From Lachnospiraceae bacterium (GTDB lineage Bacteria > Bacillota > Clostridia > Lachnospirales > Lachnospiraceae): DNA of 64,000 bases. The notes beneath the pieces are model-generated. The model saw only the letters and a program-made list of their open reading frames with translations, had not been told where the DNA came from and searched no databases. Every line of letters starts with the position of its first letter. The first letter of the stretch is position 1. Of this stretch, positions 17,634-26,900 are shown piece after piece. The stretch is taken from positions 28,519 through 92,518 of the forward strand of contig JAGAMF010000006.1 in assembly GCA_017624855.1 (NCBI GenBank), written 5' to 3'. Made by a program: the position numbers and the translations under genes.

Positions 17634-18713
17634 ATGAGCAATATTCTTGATTATGTGCGTACTTACGGTGGCGATTCTTTTCGAGAGAGAAGGTTTTGTT
17701 CGGCAGATGCATTGGTGCTGGCTCAGTTAGCATATATGAACTGGCAGAGTGCGGTGCCTACATTAAAAGACAACGGAGATTACATTACCCTTCATGAAAC
17801 CTTATATTGCGGAGATTTGGAACATATTATCCGCGGTTCGGTTTTTAAGGAAGAAAACAGGGCCTTATTTTATCAGACGGCCAACAGTCGACGGTTTGGC
17901 ACATTGCGTCTGAATTATTACTCCGAGGTTTGGAATGAGGAGCGTAATCTTCAAATGTCCGCAATCACCTTTCTTTTTCCGGAAGGGGGCTTGTGTGTCA
18001 GCTTTCGCGGAACGGATGAAAGTCTAAACGGATGGAAGGAAAGCTTTAGCATGGTATATCGTTTTCCCGTGCCGGCCCAGGAATATGCGGCAACCTATCT
18101 GTATCGGGTAGCCCGGTTAACCAAAGGCCCCATGATTGTCTGCGGTCATTCCAAGGGTGGCAATTTGGCGGTATATGCTTCCGTAAAAGGCGGAGAAGAG
18201 ATTCTAAGACGAACGAAAAGAATCTATAATTTTGACGGTCCGGGATTTTGGGACGACTTTTTTAAAGAAAAGAATTACGATGCCATAGCCGGTAAAATCC
18301 GCAAATATGTGGCACCGGAAAGCTTTATTGGCTTGCTTTTAAAAGATTCGGGCAAGACTTTTATGGTGGAATGTAAGGCCAGAGGAATGGAGCAACACGA
18401 TCCTTATCGCTGGGAAGTCTATAACGGCAGGCTACGTAAAGTATGCAGATATAAAAAAGAACGCAGAAAAGCGGGAGAACAGTTGAATCGGCGGATTCTT
18501 GATGCATCGAGGGAGAAATCCAGGGATGTGATTGATGCTTTTTTTAAAGCGGCTACCGATAGCGGTCTGCACAAGCTATCGGAACTGAATGCAGATTATG
18601 CATTGGAGGTTCTAAAAAATTTTCACGGAAAATATGTCTATGACAGAGAATCGTTGATTGTATTTGCAAGGCTCATGATTTATATGCTGCCGGGGCGAAA
18701 AATCCTTCGTTGA
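17634..18713 (+). CDS. DUF2974 (Mbeg1-like) alpha/beta-hydrolase
   Basis: 359 residues from the ATG at 17634, seven bases after AAGGAG. It is a lipase-like protein. The opening MSNILDYVRTYGG and ALVLAQLAYMNW are typical of DUF2974, CVSFRGTDESLNGWKES is the oxyanion region, and the nucleophile elbow GHSKGGN has Ser at about residue 173. Cytosolic, with no signal peptide. Members are thought to be lipid or ester hydrolases, but the natural substrate is unknown. Confidence 0.83.
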   Translation: MSNILDYVRTYGGDSFRERRFCSADALVLAQLAYMNWQSAVPTLKDNGDYITLHETLYCGDLEHIIRGSVFKEENRALFYQTANSRRFGTLRLNYYSEVWNEERNLQMSAITFLFPEGGLCVSFRGTDESLNGWKESFSMVYRFPVPAQEYAATYLYRVARLTKGPMIVCGHSKGGNLAVYASVKGGEEILRRTKRIYNFDGPGFWDDFFKEKNYDAIAGKIRKYVAPESFIGLLLKDSGKTFMVECKARGMEQHDPYRWEVYNGRLRKVCRYKKERRKAGEQLNRRILDASREKSRDVIDAFFKAATDSGLHKLSELNADYALEVLKNFHGKYVYDRESLIVFARLMIYMLPGRKILR

Positions 18714-18783
18714 CAGTAGCAGGAAGCCGGATACTCTGTTATAATTGTAATAGTTTTTATTAAAATAAAAGGAGCAAAAGAGA

Positions 18784-21700
18784 ATGGATGCAAAATTAAG
18801 AATTGAAGGAATTATAAATAAGACCATCAGTTATTCCATGCAGCAGAACAGGATTAATGCCTTGAAGAAAATTCGCATTGCCAATCTGACGGAGGAGGAG
18901 TACGAAGGTCTTAAAGTAAAAATCTCTTTTGCGCCGCAGTTTGCGTCGGACTTGGAAGTGGCGGTGCTGAAACTTGCGGCATACGAAAATATAGAATTAA
19001 AAAATATTGTGCCGGTAATTAACGGAGACTATCTGGCTTCCCTTACCGAAAAGGAAGTGGGATATGTAACGGTTGCGGTGTACAACGGTGAAGAACTGTT
19101 GGGCAGCGAAAACTCTGAAATAGAGATTCTCCCTTACGGACAGTGGAGCGGAACGGTGTATATGCCGGAGCTTCTCTGTGCCTTTGTTATGCCCAATCAT
19201 CCTGCGGTGCAGGGAATTGTTGCCAAGGCGGCGCTTTGGTTGGAAAAATGGAAGGGCGATCCGGCTATTTTAGGGTATTCCACACAAAATCCCAATGAGG
19301 TCAGAATGCAGATGGCAGCCGTATACGAGGCAATTAAGCAGGAGGCCATTGCATATTGCCTTCCTCCCGCCTCATATGAAACGGTGGGACAGAAAATCAG
19401 AACACCGGATGAAATAACGGGACAGAAGATGGCAACCTGCCTGGATTTGACGATTTTATATGCATCTGCGCTGGAAGCCATGGGATTAAATCCCCTGATT
19501 ATGATACATAAAGAACATGCTTATATCGGTTGCTGGTTGGAGGAGAAGTCTTTTGCGGAGTGCGTGCAGGATGATGTTTCCGCACTTTTAAAAAGAACTG
19601 CCGAAGGTATTGATGAAATTGCCTTGGCGGAATGTACGGTGATGACAGCCGGTAAAAATGTGTCTTTCGAGGATGCGTGCAAGACTGCAAAAGAACAGTT
19701 GCAGAAGGAAGAAGAGTTCCGCATGGCAATCGATGTTGAGCGTTGCCGTGGCGGCAATATCAGACCTCTTCCTGCAAGAGTTTTCGAAAACGGCGTGTAT
19801 ACCGTTGTTTCTTACGAAACAGAAGGCGGAGAGGCCCAGGCACCTAAGGAATTAAGTAATGTGGGCCGTGGTGCCACGGTAACAGAGAATACCATGACCA
19901 AGCAAAAGCTCTGGGAACGAAAACTGCTGGATTTAAGTCTTAGAAATACTTTGCTGAATTTCCGCGTAACCAAAGCAGGAATTCAGCTTATGGTAGACGA
20001 TCCTGCTCATTTGGAAGATGCATTATGCCATGGAGAAGATTTTGCTATTTATCCTTTGCCGGCGGATTCCAATCTTACCCCCGGAAGCGATAAAATTTTC
20101 TCTGTAACGGATTATGCGGAAGAAATCAAAACCGTTGCCGTGTCAGAATTTAAGAGTAAAAGAATTCGTACTTTTATGCAGGAAGAAGATCTTGTAAAAG
20201 GTATGAAATACTTGCAGCGACAGGCAAAATTAAGCATTGAAGAAAACGGTTCCAATACTTTATATCTGGCATTGGGCTTTTTGAAGTGGTATGAAACAGA
20301 GGTTAGTCAGAAACCCCGTTATGCCCCTCTTGTTTTGGTACCCGTTGATGTGACCAAGAAGTTGCAGGATAAAAGTTATCACATTCGTATTCGCGATGAA
20401 GAACCTCAGATTAACATTACATTACTGGAGTTTTTACGCCAGGATTTCGGCATGGATATCGGCGGCTTGGATCCCCTTCCCATGGATGAAAACGGAGTAG
20501 ACATTCCTTTGGTTTTAAATACGGTCAGACAAAGTATTATGGAGAAGAAACACTGGGATGTGTTGCCTTTAACCTTCCTGGGTATTTTCTCATTCAGCCG
20601 TTTTATTATGTGGAATGATTTGCGCAACCGTTCCGAAGAAATCCTCTCAAATAAAGTGGTTGCCAGCCTGATTTCGGGCAAAATGGAATGGCAGCCTAAG
20701 GAAACCGTGGGTAGCCAAAATGCCGATGAACGAATTAAGCCCGGAGATATGGCGGTGGTAATGAGTGCCGACGCCTCTCAGATGGTGGCGATTGAAACCG
20801 CTGCCAAGGGAGAGAGTTTTGTGTTGCACGGACCTCCCGGAACCGGTAAGAGTCAGACCATTACAAATATGATTGCCAATGCACTTTATCAGGGCAAGTC
20901 TGTGCTTTTTGTGGCAGAAAAAATGGCAGCTTTATCCGTAGTACAGAAGCGTCTGGAAAAAGTGGGGCTTGCTCCTTTTTGCTTGGAATTGCATTCCAAC
21001 AAGGCTCAGAAGCAGGCTGTTTTAAAACAGTTGGAACGTACTTTGGAAGCCGGCGGTAAAAAGAGCAGCGGCGAATTCCTGGCTTATGCGGATAAATTAT
21101 ACGCAGAGCGTTGTAAATTGAATGAAGTGGTGGAAGCTTTGCATGAAAAGCAGGCCAGCGGTTTCAGCATATATGAATTGATTGGTAAATATGAGCTGCA
21201 GAAGGCTTATGACGGTAAGGTATTCTTTACGGAAGAGTGGGCCATGGATGTTAATCGTCAGGCCTATGACGATTGCTGCAGTGTATTGGCGCAGTGCGGT
21301 GCTGTAGGGGAAGAATGCGGCGGAATCAATAAGCATCCCTTAAAAGAATTTAAATTATACGAGTATTCTATGCAGCTTCGTAAAGATTGGGAGGAAATTC
21401 TATCCCGTTATCAGGTTGCGTTGAAAGAAAAGAGCAGTGTACTCGGACAGTTGTCCGCAAGTCTCGAATTGCCGGAAACTGCATCTATGGATGATTTATG
21501 CCTGTTGGAGCGTGTTTTATCATATCTTCTCGGAATGGAAGAGATTCATGATACACTTTTAAATCAAATGTATGCGTCCGAAAAAGAAGAAGCAATTCGT
21601 GAGCAGATTACCAAGGGCAGAGATTTGCAGAGCATTCAAAAAGAGCTTTTGACACATTTTAAGCCCGCAGTATTTGACTATAATGTAACAGATGCCAGAC

Positions 21701-24687
21701 AGCGTTTGATTGCAGCACAGGGCAAATGGGTGTTGGGCAAGAAGATGGATATCAATGCCTTAATCAAAGAGCTCCGCTTCCTTGCAATCAATCCCAATAT
21801 GGTGCAGGAAGCCAATTTAGAGAAACTGTATGAGCGCATTGAGCTTTATCATAAAATGAAAGGCGCCGTAACGGCAGACCCTGAATTTGAGGCTGCCTTT
21901 GGCGGTTTATATAAAGGTGCCGATACGGATTGGGAAAAATTGACAGCTGTTTATGAGAAACATCTGGCTCTTTGCCGTATTTTTACGGACAGTGAAAGTA
22001 AGGAAGGCTTTTATGCCGTTCTTTCCGGTTTGATTGCGGGAGAAGGTGTGGCGGAACTTGTAAAAGCCGAAAAAGCCGGTTTTGAAATGTTTATAGAAAA
22101 ATCAAAGGCTTGTTTGGAAATTGAAAATACATTGATTACAGAATACGGCCTTGATTGGAATGCGTTCCGCAAAGAAGAAGACTTAATTCCTGTGCTGTTT
22201 GAGCGTTGCGGCGGATGGATTTCCCATTCGGAAGAACTCAGAACATACATTGCTTACTGCAATGCGGAAAAACAGGCTGTGGAACTTGGCTTGGAAGAAC
22301 TTACGGAAGGATATCGTAACGGTATGCTTTCGGAAGCGGAACTGGTGCCTGTTTTTGAGTGTAATTTTGCCAAAACGGCAGCAGGCGGTGCCATTGCGTC
22401 CAGAGAAGTGTTAACGCATTTTAGCGGCGCGGGATTTACGGCAACCATTGAGAAGTTCTGTGAAATTTCGGATAAATTCGAATTGCTTACCAGGGAAGAA
22501 ACCGTGGCAAGATTGTCTGCCAAAATTCCCGAAGCGGGAGAAGGATTTGCTGGTTCTTCGGAAATCGGTATTCTTCGCAAGGCGATTAAGAGTCAGCGCA
22601 GAGCAATGCCTATTCGTAAACTTTTTAACGAAATACCGGTGCTTCTCAGAAGAATGTGCCCTTGTATGTTAATGAGCCCCATATCGGTAGCTCAGTACAT
22701 AGATCCCTCTTTCCCGAAGTTTGACTTGGTTATTTTTGATGAGGCTTCACAGCTTCCTACCGGTGAGTCTGTCGGTGCACTTGCCCGCGGCGAGAATGTA
22801 ATTGTCGTAGGCGATCCGAAGCAGTTGCCGCCCACAAGCTTTTTCATGACCAATCAGCATGACGAAGAATATGCGGAAGTAGAGGATATGGAAAGCTTGT
22901 TGGATGACTGTCTTGCAATCAGTATGCCTCAGAATCATCTTTTATGGCATTATCGCTCAAGACATGAAAGTTTGATTGCGTATAGCAATATGACCTACTA
23001 TGATAACAAATTGTATACATTCCCTTCGCCCAACGACCGTGTATCAGAAGTAAAATGGGTTTATGTGGAAGGACAATACGATAGAGGTAAAACAAAGCAA
23101 AATCGTGCCGAGGCCGAAGCGGTGGTAGAGGAAGTACTGCGCAGATTACGGGATGAAGAGTTGCGTAAGAGCAGTATCGGTGTTGTTACCTTCAGTTCGG
23201 TACAGCAGGAATTGATTGATGATTTAATGCAGGAAGCTTTGCATAAAGAACCGGAGCTTGAACAGTATTGTGTAAATGTGGAAGAACCGCTGTTTATCAA
23301 AAACCTTGAAAATGTTCAGGGTGATGAGCGTGATGTGATTCTTTTCTCCGTAGGATACGGTCCCGATGCCAGCGGCAAGGTGGCCATGAATTTCGGCCCT
23401 TTGAATCAGGACGGTGGCTGGAGAAGATTAAATGTGGCCATTTCCCGTTCCAGAAAGAGCATGATGATTTATTCCTCTTTCAGACCTGAAAAGCTTGATT
23501 TATCAAGAACGGCATCCGCCGGTATTGTCGGCTTAAAAGGCTTCTTGGAATTTGCCGCAAGAGGCAAAAACGCTTTATATAAGAGTGCGGATGATATTAA
23601 GCTTCGTAACAGTGATGTGGCAAAATCCATTGTTGCAAGATTAAAAGAGGCTGGATATGATGCGGATATTGATATCGGTACTTCCGAATACAAAGTGGAC
23701 ATCGGTGTCATCGACCCCGAAAATGCGGATCATTACTGTCTCGGTATTCTTTTGGACGGTGAGAATTATTTGGCTGCACAGACTGCAAGGGATCGAAATC
23801 TTTTACAACCTTCCGTATTGGAAGGATTGGGTTGGAAGCTGCATCGCATATGGACCTTGGATTGGTTGGATACATCGGAGCGTGAGTTTGGAAAGCTGGA
23901 AGAAGCGATAAAAAGAGCACTGCATCCGGAGTTGTATGCAGAAGAGGAAGTCACGGATGCAGAAAGTGCAGACCAAAATTCTGATGCACAGGCAGAAGAA
24001 TCCATTGCGGATGATGAAGCAGATGCTGAGGTAATCGACGAAGTAAATACGGAAGTGATTGCAGGAAGCATCAGTACCGATGCCGCACAGGAGAGTCCTG
24101 CGGTAAAAGTGCAACCTGTCCGGAAAGAATATGTACAGGTGCAGTTGCCTGTTTTAGGTGATTCGGAAGACTTTTATGAGCCGAAAACCAAGGTGCAGAT
24201 TATGAAGGCCATTGAAAAAACATTGCAGGCTGAGGCACCCATTGAATATGATTTGATGAAGAAGCGGGTGCTTATGTGTTGGGGTATGATGCGTAATACT
24301 CCAAAATCCGATGCGGTCTTTGAGGAGATTCTCCGTGAAGTGCCCGTAACACAGACCAATACGGCAGGTAATACTTTCCTTTGGCTTGACAATATGGATC
24401 CTTGTAAATATGCAATCTATCGTATACATGAGGAAGGCGCCTTGGAGAAGCGAACCTTAAGCCAGATTCCGGCAGAAGAGGCAGTAAATGCGGTAAAAGA
24501 AGTACTGGATAAAAATGTTTCACTGTCACGGGATGATTTGGTAAAAGAAGCTGCAAAGGTGTTTGGTTATAACCGTGTAACGGCAAGTATCGACCAGGTA
24601 CTTGGAATTGCCATTTCTTATGCAGAGCAGAGAGGTTATGCCGAAATATCCGAGGACGGTATGAGAGTTTTACAGAAAGAACAGTAA
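18784..24687 (+). CDS. Giant DUF4011-type superfamily 1 helicase with nuclease-like domain
   Basis: 1967 residues. Parts in order: an N-terminal region with a transglutaminase-like pattern (Cys near 219, His near 245); DUF4011 (from about 371, KLWERKLLDLSLRNTLLNF); and an SF1 helicase with Walker A GPPGTGKS (683-690), DEAS (1319-1322) and GDPKQLPPTSF (about 1343). The C-terminal helicase motifs include NLENVQGDERDVILFSVGYG and RLNVAISRSRK. A Vsr/MTES_1575 endonuclease-like domain follows (about 1610-1700; KVDIGVIDPEN, LDGENYLAAQTARDR, LGWKLHRIWTLDW). After an acidic linker comes DUF3320. Proteins of this architecture are reported in anti-phage and plasmid-control settings; a housekeeping role is also possible. 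It stands alone between terminated units. Confidence 0.85.
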   Translation: MDAKLRIEGIINKTISYSMQQNRINALKKIRIANLTEEEYEGLKVKISFAPQFASDLEVAVLKLAAYENIELKNIVPVINGDYLASLTEKEVGYVTVAVYNGEELLGSENSEIEILPYGQWSGTVYMPELLCAFVMPNHPAVQGIVAKAALWLEKWKGDPAILGYSTQNPNEVRMQMAAVYEAIKQEAIAYCLPPASYETVGQKIRTPDEITGQKMATCLDLTILYASALEAMGLNPLIMIHKEHAYIGCWLEEKSFAECVQDDVSALLKRTAEGIDEIALAECTVMTAGKNVSFEDACKTAKEQLQKEEEFRMAIDVERCRGGNIRPLPARVFENGVYTVVSYETEGGEAQAPKELSNVGRGATVTENTMTKQKLWERKLLDLSLRNTLLNFRVTKAGIQLMVDDPAHLEDALCHGEDFAIYPLPADSNLTPGSDKIFSVTDYAEEIKTVAVSEFKSKRIRTFMQEEDLVKGMKYLQRQAKLSIEENGSNTLYLALGFLKWYETEVSQKPRYAPLVLVPVDVTKKLQDKSYHIRIRDEEPQINITLLEFLRQDFGMDIGGLDPLPMDENGVDIPLVLNTVRQSIMEKKHWDVLPLTFLGIFSFSRFIMWNDLRNRSEEILSNKVVASLISGKMEWQPKETVGSQNADERIKPGDMAVVMSADASQMVAIETAAKGESFVLHGPPGTGKSQTITNMIANALYQGKSVLFVAEKMAALSVVQKRLEKVGLAPFCLELHSNKAQKQAVLKQLERTLEAGGKKSSGEFLAYADKLYAERCKLNEVVEALHEKQASGFSIYELIGKYELQKAYDGKVFFTEEWAMDVNRQAYDDCCSVLAQCGAVGEECGGINKHPLKEFKLYEYSMQLRKDWEEILSRYQVALKEKSSVLGQLSASLELPETASMDDLCLLERVLSYLLGMEEIHDTLLNQMYASEKEEAIREQITKGRDLQSIQKELLTHFKPAVFDYNVTDARQRLIAAQGKWVLGKKMDINALIKELRFLAINPNMVQEANLEKLYERIELYHKMKGAVTADPEFEAAFGGLYKGADTDWEKLTAVYEKHLALCRIFTDSESKEGFYAVLSGLIAGEGVAELVKAEKAGFEMFIEKSKACLEIENTLITEYGLDWNAFRKEEDLIPVLFERCGGWISHSEELRTYIAYCNAEKQAVELGLEELTEGYRNGMLSEAELVPVFECNFAKTAAGGAIASREVLTHFSGAGFTATIEKFCEISDKFELLTREETVARLSAKIPEAGEGFAGSSEIGILRKAIKSQRRAMPIRKLFNEIPVLLRRMCPCMLMSPISVAQYIDPSFPKFDLVIFDEASQLPTGESVGALARGENVIVVGDPKQLPPTSFFMTNQHDEEYAEVEDMESLLDDCLAISMPQNHLLWHYRSRHESLIAYSNMTYYDNKLYTFPSPNDRVSEVKWVYVEGQYDRGKTKQNRAEAEAVVEEVLRRLRDEELRKSSIGVVTFSSVQQELIDDLMQEALHKEPELEQYCVNVEEPLFIKNLENVQGDERDVILFSVGYGPDASGKVAMNFGPLNQDGGWRRLNVAISRSRKSMMIYSSFRPEKLDLSRTASAGIVGLKGFLEFAARGKNALYKSADDIKLRNSDVAKSIVARLKEAGYDADIDIGTSEYKVDIGVIDPENADHYCLGILLDGENYLAAQTARDRNLLQPSVLEGLGWKLHRIWTLDWLDTSEREFGKLEEAIKRALHPELYAEEEVTDAESADQNSDAQAEESIADDEADAEVIDEVNTEVIAGSISTDAAQESPAVKVQPVRKEYVQVQLPVLGDSEDFYEPKTKVQIMKAIEKTLQAEAPIEYDLMKKRVLMCWGMMRNTPKSDAVFEEILREVPVTQTNTAGNTFLWLDNMDPCKYAIYRIHEEGALEKRTLSQIPAEEAVNAVKEVLDKNVSLSRDDLVKEAAKVFGYNRVTASIDQVLGIAISYAEQRGYAEISEDGMRVLQKEQ

Positions 24688-24698
24688 AGATAATAAAG

Positions 24699-24732
24699 AA
24701 AAACCTACTCACATCAGTTGAGTAGGTTTTTT
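24699..24732. terminator. Bidirectional terminator
   Basis: AAACCTACTCA pairs with TGAGTAGGTTT; A and T runs on both sides. It ends the helicase gene and, on the other strand, the tRNA-Leu(CAG) transcript. Confidence 0.88.
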
Positions 24733-24735
24733 ATA

Positions 24736-24818
24736 TGCAGGAGAAGGGACTTGAACCCTCATGTTGTTGCCAACACACGGACCTGAACCGTGCGCGTCTG
24801 CCATTCCGCCACTCCTGC
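24736..24818 (-). tRNA. tRNA-Leu (anticodon CAG)
   Basis: 83-base cloverleaf on the minus strand. The acceptor starts GCAGGAG and ends CTCCTGC with discriminator A. The anticodon stem CACGG/CCGTG carries loop TTCAGGT. A long variable arm, typical of leucine tRNA, contains GTTGGCAACAAC. CCA is not encoded. Confidence 0.93.
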
Positions 24819-24828
24819 GTTTCATTTT

Positions 24829-24858
24829 TTAAAAAAACCGAAGATAAAATCTTCGGTT
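24829..24858 (-). terminator. Terminator between the two tRNA-Leu genes
   Basis: On the minus strand AACCGAAGAT and ATCTTCGGTT form a 10-bp hairpin followed by a T run, just after tRNA-Leu(AAG). Confidence 0.8.
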
Positions 24859-24864
24859 CTTTAA

Positions 24865-24948
24865 TGCGGGAAAAGGGACTTGAACCCTCACGTCGTTGCC
24901 AACACTAGATCCTTAGTCTAGCCTGTCTGCCAATTCCAGCATCCCCGC
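24865..24948 (-). tRNA. tRNA-Leu (anticodon AAG)
   Basis: 84-base cloverleaf. The acceptor starts GCGGGGA and pairs with TTCCCGC, discriminator A. The anticodon stem CTAGA/TCTAG carries loop CTAAGGA, and there is a class II variable arm. The anticodon is AAG, so position 34 is A and must be converted to inosine to read CUC. CCA is not encoded. Confidence 0.92.
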
Positions 24949-24991
24949 ATATCTTATCATAAGTATTGCTACTTATCTTTGCGACTTTTCA

Positions 24992-25020
24992 ATATTAACA
25001 AAGCCTTGAGAAAAAGTCAA
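24992..25020 (-). promoter_or_regulatory. Promoter of the tRNA-Leu(AAG) gene
   Basis: Minus strand TTGACT and TAATAT with 17 bases between, about 44 bases upstream of the tRNA. Confidence 0.7.
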
Positions 25021-25213
25021 GGTTATTTTTAAAATTAATATAAAAATATTTTTTATCGGTGGTTCCGTAAGAAAATACTTGAACTTTCCGGAAGACCTTA
25101 TAAGGTTAAAAAGAAAGATTCTATAAGGTTATGGACAAAGGCAGAATGAAAAAGTAAAATAAGTGAGGACAAAAAATTGTTGACTATTTTAATAAAAGGA
25201 TAGAGATATTGAG

Positions 25214-25606
25214 ATGAAATATATTTTTCAAACGGGCATAATTTTTGCCATAACCTTAATCGGTGAAATTTTAGCCGGGCTTTTACCATTACCCATACCG
25301 GGAAGCATATATGGTTTGATATTGTTGTTTTTATTGTTGTTAACGGGTGCATTGAAGTTAAAATATGTGGAAGGCGCAGGCAATTTTTTCCTGACGATTC
25401 TGCCTTTTCTTTTTATATCCAATTGCGTAAGTTTAATGGACTCCATGGAGTTATTGGGCAATCATGCAATTGTAATTGTGGTTTTAACCGTAGTATCCAC
25501 TTTGGTGGTTATGGTGGTAACCGGAGGCGTGGCACAATTTTTTATTTCTCGACGCAAGAAAGCAGAAGTAAAAGAGGCAACAGAAGGAGGTGCGGAACAT
25601 GAATGA
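25214..25606 (+). CDS. lrgA: LrgA/CidA family holin-like protein
   Basis: 130 residues with four membrane segments and the family motif LLPLPIPGSIYGLILLFLLL (about 19-38). LrgA/CidA proteins act in the membrane with LrgB to modulate murein hydrolase export and lysis, or as metabolite (pyruvate-type) transporters in some species. The gene overlaps lrgB by eight bases, showing translational coupling. Confidence 0.88.
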   Translation: MKYIFQTGIIFAITLIGEILAGLLPLPIPGSIYGLILLFLLLLTGALKLKYVEGAGNFFLTILPFLFISNCVSLMDSMELLGNHAIVIVVLTVVSTLVVMVVTGGVAQFFISRRKKAEVKEATEGGAEHE

Positions 25607-26291
25607 GTTCTTTTCGGAATCCCTTTTGTTTGGATTTACTTTAAGTGTAGCGGCTTACGGAGTTGGATTTGCGGTGCAGAAGAAATTTAAAAAAGCATTT
25701 TTAAATCCTTTGATTATTGCCATGCTCCTTATTATTCTATTTTTGAAAATCTTTCGGATTGATTATGAAACCTATGATTATGGGGCAAAATATATCACAT
25801 ATTTTATTCAGCCCGCCACGGTGTGCCTGGCGATTCCCCTTTATAAGCAGGTTGAAGTGTTAAAAAAGAATCCGTTAACGGTGTTGGTATCCGTATTGGC
25901 CGGCTGTATTGCCCATGTATTGATTATGATCGGAAGTTTTTATTGGTTGCAGCTGGATGAAACGGTAATTCGCTCTTTATTGTCAAAGTCGGTAACTTTG
26001 GCATTTGCCTTGCCCATTACGGAAGAACTGGGCGGAATCGGCGCCATCACCATAGTGGGCCTGACTATTGCGGGTATTTTTGGCGCGGTTGTGGGACCGG
26101 GGCTTTTAAAAGCCTTAAAAATAACCGATCCTGTAGCACAGGGCTTGGGCATCGGTGCGTCATCCCACGGTGTAGGTTGCGGAAGACTGGTGGAATTGGG
26201 CGAGGTCTATGCGGCTATGGGAACCGTGTCGGTGTCTGTGGCAGGTATATTGACGGTGCTTATCGTTAATATTGCCGTTATGTGGATATAA
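25599..26291 (+). CDS. lrgB: LrgB/CidB family membrane protein
   Basis: 230 residues from the ATG at 25599, eight bases after AAGGAGG; a GTG at 25590 is inside the ribosome site. There are about six membrane segments. Family stretches are FIQPATVCLAIPLYKQ, SKSVTLAFALPITEELGGIG and LGIGASSHGVGCGRLVELGE. It is the partner of LrgA. No LytSR-type regulator is next to them. Confidence 0.9.
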   Translation: MNEFFSESLLFGFTLSVAAYGVGFAVQKKFKKAFLNPLIIAMLLIILFLKIFRIDYETYDYGAKYITYFIQPATVCLAIPLYKQVEVLKKNPLTVLVSVLAGCIAHVLIMIGSFYWLQLDETVIRSLLSKSVTLAFALPITEELGGIGAITIVGLTIAGIFGAVVGPGLLKALKITDPVAQGLGIGASSHGVGCGRLVELGEVYAAMGTVSVSVAGILTVLIVNIAVMWI

Positions 26292-26312
26292 TAGTGAATT
26301 GTGAAAAATGAT

Positions 26313-26342
26313 TGAAACTTTTTCTTATGTGACTGTGTCTAA
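26313..26342 (+). promoter_or_regulatory. SigV-like ECF autoregulatory promoter
   Basis: TGAAAC (26313-26318), 17 bases, then TGTCTAA (26336-26342). This resembles the TGAAAC...CGTCTAA promoter recognised by SigV-type ECF factors, directly before such a gene. Confidence 0.65.
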
Positions 26343-26375
26343 TTTCACAGAGGAGTTAAAAGGAGGTGACAGACC

Positions 26376-26876
26376 TTGCTTTCCTTTTCCGGAAAAGATA
26401 AAACCAATGAAGAGGTGGTGGAAGCGGTGCTTCTGGAAAATTATGACAGATATTACCGCTTAGCCTACAGTTATGTGAAAAATGAAGCAGATGCCGCTGA
26501 CATTGTACAAAACGGCGCCTATAAAGCGATACGAAACAGCAAGTCACTGCGAAATGTAGAATATGCGGGAACTTGGATATATAGAATCATGTTGAATGAA
26601 ACCTTCCGTTTTTGTAAGAAGAACGGTCCCATAGTTTTACCTTTGGATGAAATTCCGGTAGAACAGGGCAAGGAGGACCTTTATGAAGACATTGACTTAA
26701 AAAAGGCATTGGATTCGCTGAATGTAAAAGATAAGGCAGTGATTGAACTTAGATATTTTGAGGACAGACAACTAAATGAAATAGCAGAAATTTTGGGCGA
26801 AAATTTAAGCACGGTAAAAAGTCGTTTATACCGCGGACTGGGAAAACTGCGTATTGAGTTGGCTGTTGATGAATAA
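26376..26876 (+). CDS. ECF sigma factor, SigV-like
   Basis: 166 residues. Sigma region 2 is LLENYDRYYRLAYSYVKNEA with DIVQNGAYKAIRN; region 4 is VIELRYFEDRQLNEIAEILGENLSTVKSRLYRGLGKLR. It starts at a TTG (26376), seven bases after a near-perfect AAGGAGGTGA. It is followed by an RsiV-like anti-sigma factor. In Bacillus and Clostridioides the SigV/RsiV pair responds to lysozyme, so a cell-envelope role is likely here (inference). Confidence 0.88.
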   Translation: MLSFSGKDKTNEEVVEAVLLENYDRYYRLAYSYVKNEADAADIVQNGAYKAIRNSKSLRNVEYAGTWIYRIMLNETFRFCKKNGPIVLPLDEIPVEQGKEDLYEDIDLKKALDSLNVKDKAVIELRYFEDRQLNEIAEILGENLSTVKSRLYRGLGKLRIELAVDE

Positions 26877-26900
26877 AACAATGGAAAGGCTGGGTGCTTT

